Part shown: one piece after another, positions 1-8,921 of the stretch
Numbering within the stretch: the first letter of the stretch is position 1
Layout: each line of letters starts with the position of its first letter
DNA from: Lachnospiraceae bacterium MC2017
GTDB lineage: Bacteria; Bacillota; Clostridia; Lachnospirales; Lachnospiraceae
Assembly (NCBI GenBank): GCA_000701625.1
Contig: JNJK01000027.1
Span: 1-64,000 of the forward strand
Direction: 5' to 3'
Length of the DNA stretch: 64,000 bases
Notes under the pieces: model-generated
Databases searched by the model: none
What the model was told of the DNA's origin: nothing
What the model saw: the letters and a program-made list of their open reading frames with translations, nothing else
Made by a program: the position numbers and the translations under genes

Positions 1-184
1 TAGATTTGTTTCTAAAAACCAAAGCAAAGGCATAACTCATGATCTTGAGCGGTGTAGTGCCTTTCGATTTCTTTGCATTGGATGCTTTTAGAACAGCTGA
101 TAAATGAAAGCGTTCAAAAAAGTATCTGATTGAATCAGTAATCTGCTTAGAATCGTAGTCGTTCTGTGATATAATCTTAGACAA
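1..184 (-). CDS. Transposase N-terminus (IS4-like DDE family), cut by window edge
   Basis: Reading the minus strand from a TTG at 184-182 gives 61 uninterrupted codons to the window edge. The peptide includes RYFFERFHLSAVLKASNAKK and ends in a phenylalanine-rich stretch (SYAFALVFRNKS). A Shine-Dalgarno AAAGGAG lies about 9 nt upstream, which supports the TTG start. The pattern of an FF-RF-LS-LK-A-A-KKKG block followed by a hydrophobic helix resembles the N-terminus of IS4-like transposases common in Clostridia; this family call is from memory. The DDE catalytic part would lie outside the window, so intactness cannot be judged. It marks the left edge as mobile DNA. Confidence 0.5.
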   Translation of the reverse strand, partial: MSKIISQNDYDSKQITDSIRYFFERFHLSAVLKASNAKKSKGTTPLKIMSYAFALVFRNKS

Positions 185-300
185 GGCGTGAGGCTCCTTT
201 TGTATGGTTTTTGGTGGTACTTAAATTATACCAAAGGCAGAGTTATCACGCCCTTTTTAATGCCAGTTTTTATTGAATTATCAAGGTTCTAATGCACTTT

Positions 301-1029
301 TTAATGTGCGAAGTTTAAGTCATTAATATTTATTTTCCATTTGTCTTCTTTAAATTCAAACTCATGAATTCCATCTTTTTTAGCAACAATAATTACAAAC
401 ACCTTTATATGTTTTACAATCTCGCCCCATTCCATATTTTTTTCTTTTTTAAGATACTCTATATCCTTATACTGCTTGCTATCCTTAAATACAGCTATTG
501 CAGGTTTGAAATCTGAATATGTGTCCGTTGTATAGGTCAGTATTTCTGCCACCATCCTACTTAATGTTTCTTTACTTGATTCTGGCTTGACTTCTACTCC
601 ATATTTTTCCTTTGGCTCAGACTCGCTCTCGATTATCAAATCTATCCCACCAATATTTTTTATCACATATTTTGTAGGCCATTCATATTCAACTATTTTA
701 TACTTCCCAATATTCTTCCATTTCCTTCTCAACTTACAAACATTCTCGCATTTCTTTGGATAGTTATTATTATAATAGAACATGCAACGGCAAATCCGCT
801 TTTCTGTTGCTCTATCATTTCCACATCCTTCACATCTATTATGCTTAGGATCATGCTCCTGTTTTTTCTCAAATGCTTCCGAAATTCCCAGTTCCCTTCG
901 TAAAATTTCACTCGTTTTACTCGCATCAGCAAACGCTTCTCTGCAAATGTCGGCCAAACGGCCTAAATAATACCTTTGATTATCTCGATTCCTGCTGTTA
1001 ATTCCATGTTCATCTTTAAACAGTGTCAT
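301..1029 (-). CDS. Cys-rich hypothetical protein with possible PD-(D/E)XK nuclease core
   Basis: This 242-residue protein starts at an ATG with AAGGAG 9 nt upstream. Residues about 65-100 hold a Cys/His cluster (RCEGCGNDRATEKRICRC, then KKCENVCK), which looks like a structural zinc site. The C-terminal half contains GGIDLII followed about 15 residues later by YGVEVKPE. This D...ExK spacing fits the PD-(D/E)XK nuclease fold, and a helix with conserved-looking polar residues follows, as usual. No signal peptide or membrane segment is seen. It lies between a transposase fragment and a WYL/MBL gene pair, so a defence or mobile-element role is plausible but inferred. I do not recognise the full-length family. 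Confidence 0.55.
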   Translation of the reverse strand: MTLFKDEHGINSRNRDNQRYYLGRLADICREAFADASKTSEILRRELGISEAFEKKQEHDPKHNRCEGCGNDRATEKRICRCMFYYNNNYPKKCENVCKLRRKWKNIGKYKIVEYEWPTKYVIKNIGGIDLIIESESEPKEKYGVEVKPESSKETLSRMVAEILTYTTDTYSDFKPAIAVFKDSKQYKDIEYLKKEKNMEWGEIVKHIKVFVIIVAKKDGIHEFEFKEDKWKININDLNFAH

Positions 1030-1128
1030 TTCAAATACTCCTTATATCAACCCTAAATTTTCCAACTTAAGAAATTCAAATAAATGAATCCTTGATTATT
1101 CTTATCAATATTCAAAATATAACTACTT

Positions 1129-2340
1129 TTAAAACTCAACCTCCACACCATCCTCCACAACTATCTGATTCTCAAACACATTTAACTGTTCCTGAGACTC
1201 CGTATGAATCACAATGACATTCTTCGGATTTATTGTTTTTACAAAGCCTTCTAAATCCTGTATTGTCACATGACCGGAAGAATGGACAATCCTTAATCTA
1301 TTCCTTTCTCTTGCAAAATCTGTTATCTTCTTTAGTTTCCCCCTTTCCATATATCCGGACCACATTGAATAAATCAGTAATGTCTTATCCGTATATTCTG
1401 TCATATATTTCTTAAAAATCTCTTCATGTTCCTGATTATTTGTACGAAGCTGCATTGCAAAACCCTTTTCTTCCATACCTGCATTCAGATTTCGCCCGTA
1501 CTTACTGTGACTCTTAAAACTATATCTATCCGGCGAATACTTTTCTGCAACCTTAAGAAGTTTGTTCTGAAAATCATCAACAAGATAGTATTTTCCCCTT
1601 CTTATTCTTCTGTATTTAGCTCGAAAGCTGTCTATACTTTTTGTTATTCCCTGAAATCTGTCAAAATTTGTAGAAGACAATATAAAGAAGCAATACTTGT
1701 TCTCGTCTATGTACCCTCTAATCAATTCTTCTACCTTTTCTTCCGTATAGTTTTCCTCATCATTTTTCTTTCTGAAAAGAGTCGTACCCTCAGTTATCAA
1801 AAGATCAATTTTTCCAAGATTCGTTAGTCCTTCTATCAACTCATCTCTATACTTCCCATGAAGCCGGAAATCACCGGTATGAAGAATATTAAAGCCATCC
1901 GCCTTAATTAGAAACATAAATGATTCAGCTGCTGAATGATCTGAGCGGATTGGTCGTATCAAAAAAGAACCTATCTTTAATTCTCTGCCGGCAGAAAGAT
2001 TTCTTATATTAGCTGTATCAATTTCTGAATATTGTGTCTTTTTGTTATCCTGATAAGCCTTTATTACTTCTTTAGCAAAATCACTCATATATATCGGTAT
2101 ATCTGAATTAACACGATTTATTTCGCCTATATGGTCACCGTGATAATGCGTGCATAGTACAGCATCAAATTTACTCTCTCCGCAAGTCAGTCCCTGTACA
2201 TTAAGTTTCTTCTTGTCCTCTCCCGGTAAAGGACTCCCCAGATCAATAGCGATACGAGTTCCTTTATAAGTAATTTCCGTACAACATCCACCTATTGTAT
2301 TAGTTCCTCTGTGCACATTAACTTTAACTTTTTCGCTCAT
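1129..2340 (-). CDS. MBL-fold, beta-CASP/RNase J-like hydrolase
   Basis: The 403-residue protein carries the metallo-beta-lactamase signature THYHGDHIGE near residues 63-72, then a later metal-ligand histidine in RSDHSAAESF and the aspartate of LHTGDFRLHG. The C-terminal VHSSGHVTIQDL and NVIVIHTE segments match the beta-CASP arrangement of RNase J and CPSF-type nucleases. Known members of this group cut or chew RNA or DNA using two zinc ions, so a soluble metallo-nuclease is the best guess. The ATG at 2340 was chosen over an upstream TTG because it lies 2 nt after the stop of the WYL regulator gene, so the two are almost certainly co-transcribed and translationally coupled. It is shorter than RNase J (about 550 residues) and so is probably not the housekeeping enzyme. 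Confidence 0.7.
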   Translation of the reverse strand: MSEKVKVNVHRGTNTIGGCCTEITYKGTRIAIDLGSPLPGEDKKKLNVQGLTCGESKFDAVLCTHYHGDHIGEINRVNSDIPIYMSDFAKEVIKAYQDNKKTQYSEIDTANIRNLSAGRELKIGSFLIRPIRSDHSAAESFMFLIKADGFNILHTGDFRLHGKYRDELIEGLTNLGKIDLLITEGTTLFRKKNDEENYTEEKVEELIRGYIDENKYCFFILSSTNFDRFQGITKSIDSFRAKYRRIRRGKYYLVDDFQNKLLKVAEKYSPDRYSFKSHSKYGRNLNAGMEEKGFAMQLRTNNQEHEEIFKKYMTEYTDKTLLIYSMWSGYMERGKLKKITDFARERNRLRIVHSSGHVTIQDLEGFVKTINPKNVIVIHTESQEQLNVFENQIVVEDGVEVEF

Positions 2341-2342
2341 AA

Positions 2343-3350
2343 TCAACCCCGCGTATTTATATCGACATCCCTATACTTTTTCCCAATCTCCAACACCGCT
2401 CTCTTTATCCTGCCCCGCATGCTTTCCGGTTCCAGTACTTCAATATTCTGCCCATACTGCATTGCCCAATAGAAAAAAGCATCCGGGTTGCAATTTAGAT
2501 TAACGGTAATATCGCTTTCATCATCAAGTGCTACCCTGAATTCTTTTCCGAAGGCATCAATAAGTGCATCCATCATGTTTTCATTAGTCCGTAATTTTAT
2601 ATGCACACTTTCTCCGGAATACATATATACGCGTTCCGCAATATGCTTTGCTATGTTAAGCCCTTTTTCAAGACCTTTTATTGTCTTCATCGGCTTACGA
2701 TTTTCTGTAAGTATTTCTACATCCGCTATTCTGTCGAGTCTGTAATGCGATATATTGTCATAATCGTTATAATTAGCCACCAGATAATACTTCCCCTTAT
2801 TGCTTATCATCTGATACGGACTCACGATATATCTGATATTCCTTTTCGGATGCAGCTTAAAATCTATTCCATACTGCAAATATGAAAAACTTATCTTCTT
2901 ACCCTTTGATATTGCGGTATCTATCGCCGCTATTGAATCCATGACTTTTTCGTTCTCGGCATTTTTTCCGCTGACCGAACTGTGTATATGCGAAATATGC
3001 GACTTAAAATATTTATTCGAAAACTTCTCAAGTTTTTTAGCGAGCGTGTGAGCCTCTTTATTTGTAATCGCACCCGATGTAAAAATGCTGTCGATAAGAA
3101 GACGCAGTTCTGCATCGGTAAATTCCCTGCTATTGAGAAAATAGCCTTTATCAGAGACAATATCGTAGCCCATTTCCCGAAGCGAAACTATGTTATTCTT
3201 TACAGCCCTTCTTTCGCATTCCATCCCATAATTTAGTTTCAAAAGATCGATAATATCCTGCTGAAGTAATCGATGCTCACTATCCGAATATTCTTTCAAA
3301 ATATCGAGTATCAGCATGTTCAGCATCTTTTTAGTTCCGGTTCCGTACAT
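2343..3350 (-). CDS. WYL-domain HTH transcriptional regulator
   Basis: This 335-residue protein begins with a DeoR-like winged helix (about residues 8-65, with a recognition-type segment ending in MGYDIVSDKGYFL). A WYL domain follows at about 140-225, seen in YIVSPYQMISNKGKYYLVANY and SHYRLDRIADVEI, and then a WCX-like C-terminal domain. WYL proteins bind nucleic-acid or nucleotide ligands and often repress or activate linked defence genes. It is the first gene of a pair with the MBL hydrolase and is probably its regulator. Its 5' end and upstream region are duplicated at 10781-11069. Confidence 0.8.
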   Translation of the reverse strand: MYGTGTKKMLNMLILDILKEYSDSEHRLLQQDIIDLLKLNYGMECERRAVKNNIVSLREMGYDIVSDKGYFLNSREFTDAELRLLIDSIFTSGAITNKEAHTLAKKLEKFSNKYFKSHISHIHSSVSGKNAENEKVMDSIAAIDTAISKGKKISFSYLQYGIDFKLHPKRNIRYIVSPYQMISNKGKYYLVANYNDYDNISHYRLDRIADVEILTENRKPMKTIKGLEKGLNIAKHIAERVYMYSGESVHIKLRTNENMMDALIDAFGKEFRVALDDESDITVNLNCNPDAFFYWAMQYGQNIEVLEPESMRGRIKRAVLEIGKKYRDVDINTRG

Positions 3351-3525
3351 AACGCATCCCCTATCATCTATATATGCCTATTTGCTCACGTTAATCCCTT
3401 TATTATTTCTTTATAACCGTATAATAAATGTATCCATGTGCGTTTTTTAGCTCATTTCTATATATAATTCTTTTCGGAACTATTCCGGATTAAAACGAGA
3501 GAAAATCTGCCCGAATAGGCAAAAG
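3237..3525. repeat. Direct repeat copy A (5' part of WYL gene plus upstream DNA)
   Basis: This ~289-bp stretch covers the first ~38 codons of the WYL regulator and about 175 bp upstream. It matches 10781-11069 in the same orientation and over almost the same length, with scattered substitutions and small indels. Shared landmarks include GATCGATAATATCCTGCTG, CACTATCCGAATATTC and AACGAGAGAAAATCTGCC. The two copies flank the lipoprotein block. The rest of the 3351-3673 gap holds only a possible plus-strand promoter. Confidence 0.9.
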
Positions 3526-3635
3526 AAATCTGTTCAAGACGTGACTGCGAAGTGATAATGCTCTCGATACGGTTAGACGCCTCCGTACTCTGTTATACTG
3601 AAGGCAATGTAAGTCCTCAAAATCGCGGCTCCTGT

Positions 3636-3664
3636 TTATTTGTAGTCGCCTGCCGTGATATAAT
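3636..3664 (+). promoter_or_regulatory. Possible sigma-A promoter, nearly leaderless
   Basis: The sequence reads TTATTT, a 17-nt spacer, then TATAAT. The start site would fall only a few bases before the ATG at 3674, and no Shine-Dalgarno sequence is visible there. The first plus-strand gene would thus be leaderless, or the second gene is the one translated. Confidence 0.4.
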
Positions 3665-3673
3665 CATCTCACT

Positions 3674-3913
3674 ATGATCGAATTAAGCGGAACACTGATA
3701 GAACGTTTGAATGAAGCAATACGACTGGTCTGCACTCCGGTAAGCGAAAAAGAGGTTGCAGGCTTTATTGCGTTGTACGAAAAAGCCGGGATTGAGCTGC
3801 TTCCTTCGGCTATAGACTATTTCAAACAGTACGGCGGGGCCTATCGCAACAGCTACATCATGCTTACAGATCCAAAACGCAACAAGGTCCCAAGGAGGTC
3901 AGGACAAAGATGA
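3674..3913 (+). CDS. Short SUKH-like immunity fragment
   Basis: This 79-residue frame has a helical N-terminus and the segment PSAIDYFKQYGGAYRNSY, which resembles the start of SUKH-family immunity domains (helix, then [FY]GG). SUKH proteins normally run to 130-180 residues and protect against contact-dependent or polymorphic toxins, so this one is truncated; the remainder (PKRNKVPRRSGQR) looks like a run-on tail. No ribosome-binding site is seen. It overlaps the next gene by 4 nt (ATGA). It is either a decayed immunity gene or a translation-coupling leader ORF. Confidence 0.4.
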   Translation: MIELSGTLIERLNEAIRLVCTPVSEKEVAGFIALYEKAGIELLPSAIDYFKQYGGAYRNSYIMLTDPKRNKVPRRSGQR

Positions 3914-4320
3914 GCACACCCGGTACTGCAAGATTGGAATACGGCGATGACTTTTTTGAGATCAGATGCTTTTCCCACAGCGAGGAAGACGAGAAATCCG
4001 GCAATCCTTATAACTGCTTTTTTACCATGAAGGTTCGTTCCGGGGAGTTTTCGGGGCAGAGTCATTGCTGCGAATGCGATTACAAGGATATCAAGGAACT
4101 GATCACACAGCTTGAAGAACTGGTCAATTTTAAAACCGATGAGGCTGTTTTCCGGGAACTGGCATATGATTCAACGATACGCTTTACAGGAGACGGATGC
4201 GGACATATCACTGTCTCAGGCACCATTTACGGGGATGCGAAGATCCAGTCATTACAATTTGAATTCATGACCGATCAGACGGTGTATCCGTCGTTCATAA
4301 GCAATCTCAAGAGATTATGA
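3910..4320 (+). CDS. Small protein resembling WapI-type immunity proteins
   Basis: The 136-residue soluble protein is preceded by AAGGAGG about 11 nt upstream of its ATG. It is rich in beta-strand-like segments. The C-terminal GHITVSGTIYGD and LQFEFMTDQTVYPSF resemble the closing strands and 'DQT-L-F' helix of WapI-like/DUF6228-type immunity proteins; this is recalled similarity, not a search result. WapI-type proteins neutralise a cognate polymorphic toxin. No toxin gene is in the window, so this would be an orphan immunity gene. It ends 119 bp before the convergent 4440-5279 gene. Confidence 0.45.
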   Translation: MSTPGTARLEYGDDFFEIRCFSHSEEDEKSGNPYNCFFTMKVRSGEFSGQSHCCECDYKDIKELITQLEELVNFKTDEAVFRELAYDSTIRFTGDGCGHITVSGTIYGDAKIQSLQFEFMTDQTVYPSFISNLKRL

Positions 4321-4439
4321 TTCTTTATCCTTTAGCGCCCGCTTTTTAAGCTCGTTAGGAATTCTGACCAGTCAGTCGTGCCAATGTTATCGTCATCCGG
4401 TCACCATCTGATGGCAGTAATTATTGCTACAATAAATAT

Positions 4440-5279
4440 TTAAAATACCATTGCCAACGTGCTTCCAAGGAAAATGAAAAAGATTATCAGTGCCATGCCG
4501 ATACCCAGACCGCCAAGGTCGTGGATCAGCCTGAATACGGTCAATCTCTTTCCATCCTTATCTATGCTTCCGATTCCGAACATTGACAGGACACTGAGCT
4601 TCCTGTCACGCCTTTTGCCTATCAGCTTCGTCTTGCCGTTTGAAAAGAGCTGATAGATGATCGGATGATCATAGGCATCCTTTCGTACTCCCTTTACAAA
4701 GTACAGGAGGACTATGAATGCCGTCAGTGTATACCATGCCGCCCCGTACAAAGGATGAAAACCTTCCATGAACGTTTCCCCCTCTTCCATGGAGCACCAA
4801 CGTAAAAAAGCTCCTATCAGGAGAGGAAGCATTACGGTAATGATACCGTTAAACAGTATGGACAGCCACCTGCCTAAGGTATAGAACCTGATGCGCACGG
4901 GAACCTTCTGCCCCTTGTCATTCATTTCATAGAATACCGGAGTATTGTCATACGGATTTTTCAGTATGTTCTTCGATTCATCAATGACAAGCTCTCCGTC
5001 CACTGTATATGTGCGCGTAACAAGATACTCGTGATTCCTCTTGTTCTCGTCCACATATCCGCCTCTTCTTTCACTTAAGTCCTCATAACTTATAGATTCA
5101 TCTACGAAAAACCTATTCGGTTTTGACATATAGCTGATATAACCCAACCCTTCTTTTGCAGCAAAAACAAATAGTAATACCGCCGCAATCAAACAGCCTA
5201 TCCCGAATACCGGCTTGCCTGCTTTCCTTACCCATTTCGTGACCGATTCGCTTATCGCATCAAATATAAAGTCGCCCAT
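4440..5279 (-). CDS. Integral membrane protein, four predicted TM helices
   Basis: I do not recognise this 279-residue protein. Hydrophobic segments lie at about residues 20-48 (FGIGCLIAAVLLFVFAAKEG), 132-158, 178-196 and 253-278 (the last ends the protein in GSTLAMVF). A roughly 80-residue soluble loop rich in charged residues lies between the first two helices. It is the last gene of the minus-strand operon that begins with the lipoprotein at 10583 and starts 20 nt after the preceding lipoprotein's stop. It could anchor or export the lipoproteins, but that is inference from position only. Confidence 0.6.
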   Translation of the reverse strand: MGDFIFDAISESVTKWVRKAGKPVFGIGCLIAAVLLFVFAAKEGLGYISYMSKPNRFFVDESISYEDLSERRGGYVDENKRNHEYLVTRTYTVDGELVIDESKNILKNPYDNTPVFYEMNDKGQKVPVRIRFYTLGRWLSILFNGIITVMLPLLIGAFLRWCSMEEGETFMEGFHPLYGAAWYTLTAFIVLLYFVKGVRKDAYDHPIIYQLFSNGKTKLIGKRRDRKLSVLSMFGIGSIDKDGKRLTVFRLIHDLGGLGIGMALIIFFIFLGSTLAMVF

Positions 5280-5299
5280 CTGTTTGCCCTCATATCTAA

Positions 5300-6889
5300 C
5301 TATTCAACTTGAGATTCCGCAATCCATCCGATCTCTGTTATTCCCTGTTCATTGGATCCGTCGAGTTGAGATGTTCCCTCGGGATGCCAGTAAGCTACTT
5401 TCAGCCACTTGTTACCCTTTTTATCCGTGGCGGTCTCGCGATATACCTCCATGGAATCGCCGGTCGGTATCTGACATATCACATCATACTCGGTGCCCGG
5501 ACCTGTGCGGAGGTTTGCATATCCGTCAGGTGATATTACATAGATAAAATACTCCGGTATGGTATGATCCTCCGCGGTTTCCTCATGCTGTTTTTCATCA
5601 GAATCGGTCTCAATCTCTTCCCATGAACCATTATGCCACGCCAATAATGCATGATTTTTTACCGAGACATCCGCACTTTCCTTTTGATACGTGGTCACAT
5701 CAAGCGCATACTTAGGATACCCTTCTTTATCCAGTGGTTTGATCATCATATCCGCAACATCATCAGTTAATTCGGGGATATCTCCCATAGGAGAGATATC
5801 TTCAATGTTACCATCTACAAGCTTAAAGACATAGACAATGTTATACTCAGTCGCAGTATTTGAAAAATACTGATTAATAACGATCTCATCCTCGCCGTCA
5901 CCGTCTATATCAACTTCCTCTTTTCCATCCACATAATATCCGAGAGGAACCTGTTTTGTGATGGTCTCACCATTACTCAGCGTGAAATACACTTCTGTTA
6001 CATCCGAATCAGCTTCAATGAACTCCTCGTAACTCCCATGATTCCATGATACATCCGTTATTGTCACGTCCTCTTTGGAAGACTTTTCTGCCTTGCTTAC
6101 GCTTATCGCTGTTATCGCCATACCATACTTTGATCTATCGTTTGCCTCAAGCGTATATGTTACAACATAGTTCGAGTAACCGGGCTTTTGTTCCAGTTCG
6201 CCCCAATATCCCCAGAACATGTTGACTTCGCCAATGTATTTACCGTCTTCTTCCGTGATCGTGCATTCATGATTTTCGAGTGCGATTTCCGTATCAACTT
6301 CCTGATCGACCTGAAGAGCGTGTGTACCGTCTTCATCGGTATAGGAAACCGCATCGAACAGGTCGCATACCGGTTTTTCCGGAAGAGCATCCCAGTCAGC
6401 TTCTTCCCCGAATAGGTCAAGGCAGTTCTCTTCCACGCTTTTATCAGGAACAGACATCCCGTGAAATCCGTCACTGTCCGGCCCGGTCTCGGCATTCTTA
6501 TCCTCTACGAGTTCTCCCTTTTTCAAGCTAAAATAACCGTCGATAACACCATCCGTCTCTGACGCCAGCACGGCTGCTCTGATCTTATCGGAATCAGAAA
6601 GTTTAAGATCCACACTTTCTCCGAGATTGAAAACATCGCCCTCAGATTCCGTCATCAGAGCAACCCACAGGTAACTGACCATGGCATCGCTCATTTCCTT
6701 CAGGTTCTTCTCAGTCTGCTTTACATCAAGGGTAGTTGCATTTTCCTCCTCATTCTCATTTTCTTCCGCATCCTCCCTGATGTTCTCGAGCCTGTCCGTC
6801 AGGCTGCTGTCATCGGACTTCCCACAGCCTGCAAGAAGCATAGCACTGATTAAACAAATGATAATTGTAGCAAATGATTTTCTCTTCAT
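5300..6889 (-). CDS. Lipoprotein with C-terminal SH3b domain
   Basis: The 529-residue protein starts with a lipoprotein signal peptide ending in the lipobox LLAGCG (Cys near residue 22), followed by an acidic Glu/Asn-rich linker. The body is of unknown fold and includes an EF-hand-like DIDGDGEDEI stretch at about 325. Residues about 450-529 form a bacterial SH3 domain (YANLRTGPGTEYDVICQIPT...WLKV...GWI), a module that typically binds cell-wall peptide. It is probably displayed on the outer membrane face and touches peptidoglycan. Its first ~60 coding bases are about 90% identical to those of the gene at 10583, although the mature proteins do not look related. Confidence 0.75.
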   Translation of the reverse strand: MKRKSFATIIICLISAMLLAGCGKSDDSSLTDRLENIREDAEENENEEENATTLDVKQTEKNLKEMSDAMVSYLWVALMTESEGDVFNLGESVDLKLSDSDKIRAAVLASETDGVIDGYFSLKKGELVEDKNAETGPDSDGFHGMSVPDKSVEENCLDLFGEEADWDALPEKPVCDLFDAVSYTDEDGTHALQVDQEVDTEIALENHECTITEEDGKYIGEVNMFWGYWGELEQKPGYSNYVVTYTLEANDRSKYGMAITAISVSKAEKSSKEDVTITDVSWNHGSYEEFIEADSDVTEVYFTLSNGETITKQVPLGYYVDGKEEVDIDGDGEDEIVINQYFSNTATEYNIVYVFKLVDGNIEDISPMGDIPELTDDVADMMIKPLDKEGYPKYALDVTTYQKESADVSVKNHALLAWHNGSWEEIETDSDEKQHEETAEDHTIPEYFIYVISPDGYANLRTGPGTEYDVICQIPTGDSMEVYRETATDKKGNKWLKVAYWHPEGTSQLDGSNEQGITEIGWIAESQVE

Positions 6890-6922
6890 TATTTGTATTC
6901 CTCTATCCCAAGTCGCTATTTG

Positions 6923-8860
6923 TTAATAAGCCCAGTCTTTGTCCGTAACCTTGCCCTTTTTAAACTGACCTGTTTTGCTCTCATATATAAGCTCTGTTAT
7001 CATATACCTGTGACCGTCGGTAAAATCATCGGTCAGAGTGTAGAACCTACCCTGCTCGTTCCGATAGAAGCCCTCCGTCTCCATTGACAGATCAAGTTCG
7101 TAAGGTTCTCCGTTCCTGACACCGAAGATGAACGTCAGCCATCCGCTTCCGTATCCTCCGCATTCTCCGGTAAAGAACCCCACATTCTCGTCAGAATACT
7201 GCTCGTAATAACCGCTCTCATCAGAGTACATGGACAGATCGTTAAAATCATCCCGCATCATTTTTCCTTTTTCGTCACTACCTATGAACCAGATGGATTC
7301 AAGAATACATCCGCCCATATCGTCATCCTTGCCTATTGCAGCAAATGCTTCATTGCGTCCGTCTCCGTCATAATCGTGATACTCAAGAGCGCATACTTTT
7401 CCGTCTGCAACCATTCGGGCAATCTCATATGCATCATCCTTCGTCAGTGACACTCCTGTGCTTCCTTCGTTGTCGGATATCTTTTTACCGGATTCTTCTG
7501 ATGCATCGTCCTTTGTACTTTTCACAGTCATCGTACCATCTGTATCTATGCTCAGATACTGCGGTTTTGCATCCTCTTCCGACTCGCCATCAAGTACAGT
7601 ATGTACCTCTATCGCAGATGGATCTGTGGGAACATATACACCATAACTTGTTGGAGAAGACACCCACGCCAAAGCACCGACCATATTATCTGCTTTGATG
7701 ACCGTATCATTTGTTATATTGAACGTGTCTATGTATGACACAATATCCTCATCATGCGATATCATCAGAACAGCCTTTGCTTCCTTATATATGAGTATCG
7801 CATCATAATTCTCCCATGCGAGCCCGTCACCGGGACAGATATCAGCTGAATCATAATACTGTGCATTGTAATTCACGCATATACCGCTTTGGTATGTCCC
7901 ATTGGAATCGTCATCAAACTCACTGGGACACCATGCGATAGTATCAGTGCTCCCATCCAAACCGTAATCAAACTTTGTCTCTATATAGTGTCCGGGAATC
8001 TGCATTATCCATTCATCCGGAGCATTAGCAGCATATTCCTCCTTAAAGATCGCACCATCAGTATCATCTATGAATAAGACACTTGCAGTTGTATTGGAAA
8101 GCACCGCATTGATATTCTCAAACCAAAAAGTGATACCCTGCGGATCCAGCACCCATCCGGCTCTGTCATCCCTGATGCACTCCTCTATGGATTCCCTGCA
8201 GTCTATCAGCTCCATATCATTCTCGCCCGTATAGGTCATCATCTTTCTTGTGACTACATAGGACAGTTCGGTTGCCAGTGTATCATAAAACAACTCTTCA
8301 TCCTTAACGATATCTTTAAGCTTCAGTTCTCTGCCGTTTCCCATATCATATGAGTGTCCGCGCACCTTAACATATCCACCTTCATATCCCGTCCTGCTGT
8401 ATTCTGTGATAAAGCTCATTACATCCTTATCCGCCCGTCTTACACATATATTCCATTCTTCATCCTTCATTGCCTTTTGCTCCTGTCCTGCGATATCACT
8501 GTTGACCCGGTCAAGCTCATCTTCCAGTGCTTTATAGACATTATCTTCGCTTTCCATATGGATCTGATCGTAGGTGTATTGCCCGATAAAGTCTCCATCG
8601 ACTTCTTTCTCGTCTCTTTCCTTGGATATATAAAACCTTGGAAGCACACTATCTTCCGTTTTTGTCTCTTCCTTTTCCGGCTCCGTAACGGCATCAGCTT
8701 TTACATCTTCTATACCCTCTTCCGTTGTTTTCTCTGTTGCTTCATTACTAGCTTCTTCCAGCCTGTCCCTCAGATCGCTGTCATCCGACTTCCCACAGCC
8801 TGCAAGAAGCATGGTGCTGATAAGGAAGATGATAATTGTTGCAAATGGTTTTCTCTTCAT
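6923..8860 (-). CDS. Lipoprotein with DUF4163/DUF3298-like region
   Basis: This 645-residue protein has the same type of signal peptide and lipobox (TMLLAGCGKSDDS) as its neighbours, then an acidic/Thr-rich linker. Residues about 75-270 follow the pattern of DUF4163 plus DUF3298 (paired beta sheets, with SFITEYSRTGYEGG and GRELKLKDIV), domains found in RsiV-like anti-sigma factors and other envelope proteins. The C-terminal third has an acidic YHDYDGDGRNEAF motif that could bind calcium. It sits 33 nt upstream of the SH3b lipoprotein gene in the same operon. RsiV binds lysozyme, but there is no sigma factor gene here and no evidence for that function. Confidence 0.7.
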   Translation of the reverse strand: MKRKPFATIIIFLISTMLLAGCGKSDDSDLRDRLEEASNEATEKTTEEGIEDVKADAVTEPEKEETKTEDSVLPRFYISKERDEKEVDGDFIGQYTYDQIHMESEDNVYKALEDELDRVNSDIAGQEQKAMKDEEWNICVRRADKDVMSFITEYSRTGYEGGYVKVRGHSYDMGNGRELKLKDIVKDEELFYDTLATELSYVVTRKMMTYTGENDMELIDCRESIEECIRDDRAGWVLDPQGITFWFENINAVLSNTTASVLFIDDTDGAIFKEEYAANAPDEWIMQIPGHYIETKFDYGLDGSTDTIAWCPSEFDDDSNGTYQSGICVNYNAQYYDSADICPGDGLAWENYDAILIYKEAKAVLMISHDEDIVSYIDTFNITNDTVIKADNMVGALAWVSSPTSYGVYVPTDPSAIEVHTVLDGESEEDAKPQYLSIDTDGTMTVKSTKDDASEESGKKISDNEGSTGVSLTKDDAYEIARMVADGKVCALEYHDYDGDGRNEAFAAIGKDDDMGGCILESIWFIGSDEKGKMMRDDFNDLSMYSDESGYYEQYSDENVGFFTGECGGYGSGWLTFIFGVRNGEPYELDLSMETEGFYRNEQGRFYTLTDDFTDGHRYMITELIYESKTGQFKKGKVTDKDWAY

Positions 8861-8921
8861 TCTAAACTCCTATATTAATCCAAGGACGCTCGCCCATTAG
8901 AATCGCTTCGCAAATGGGTCC

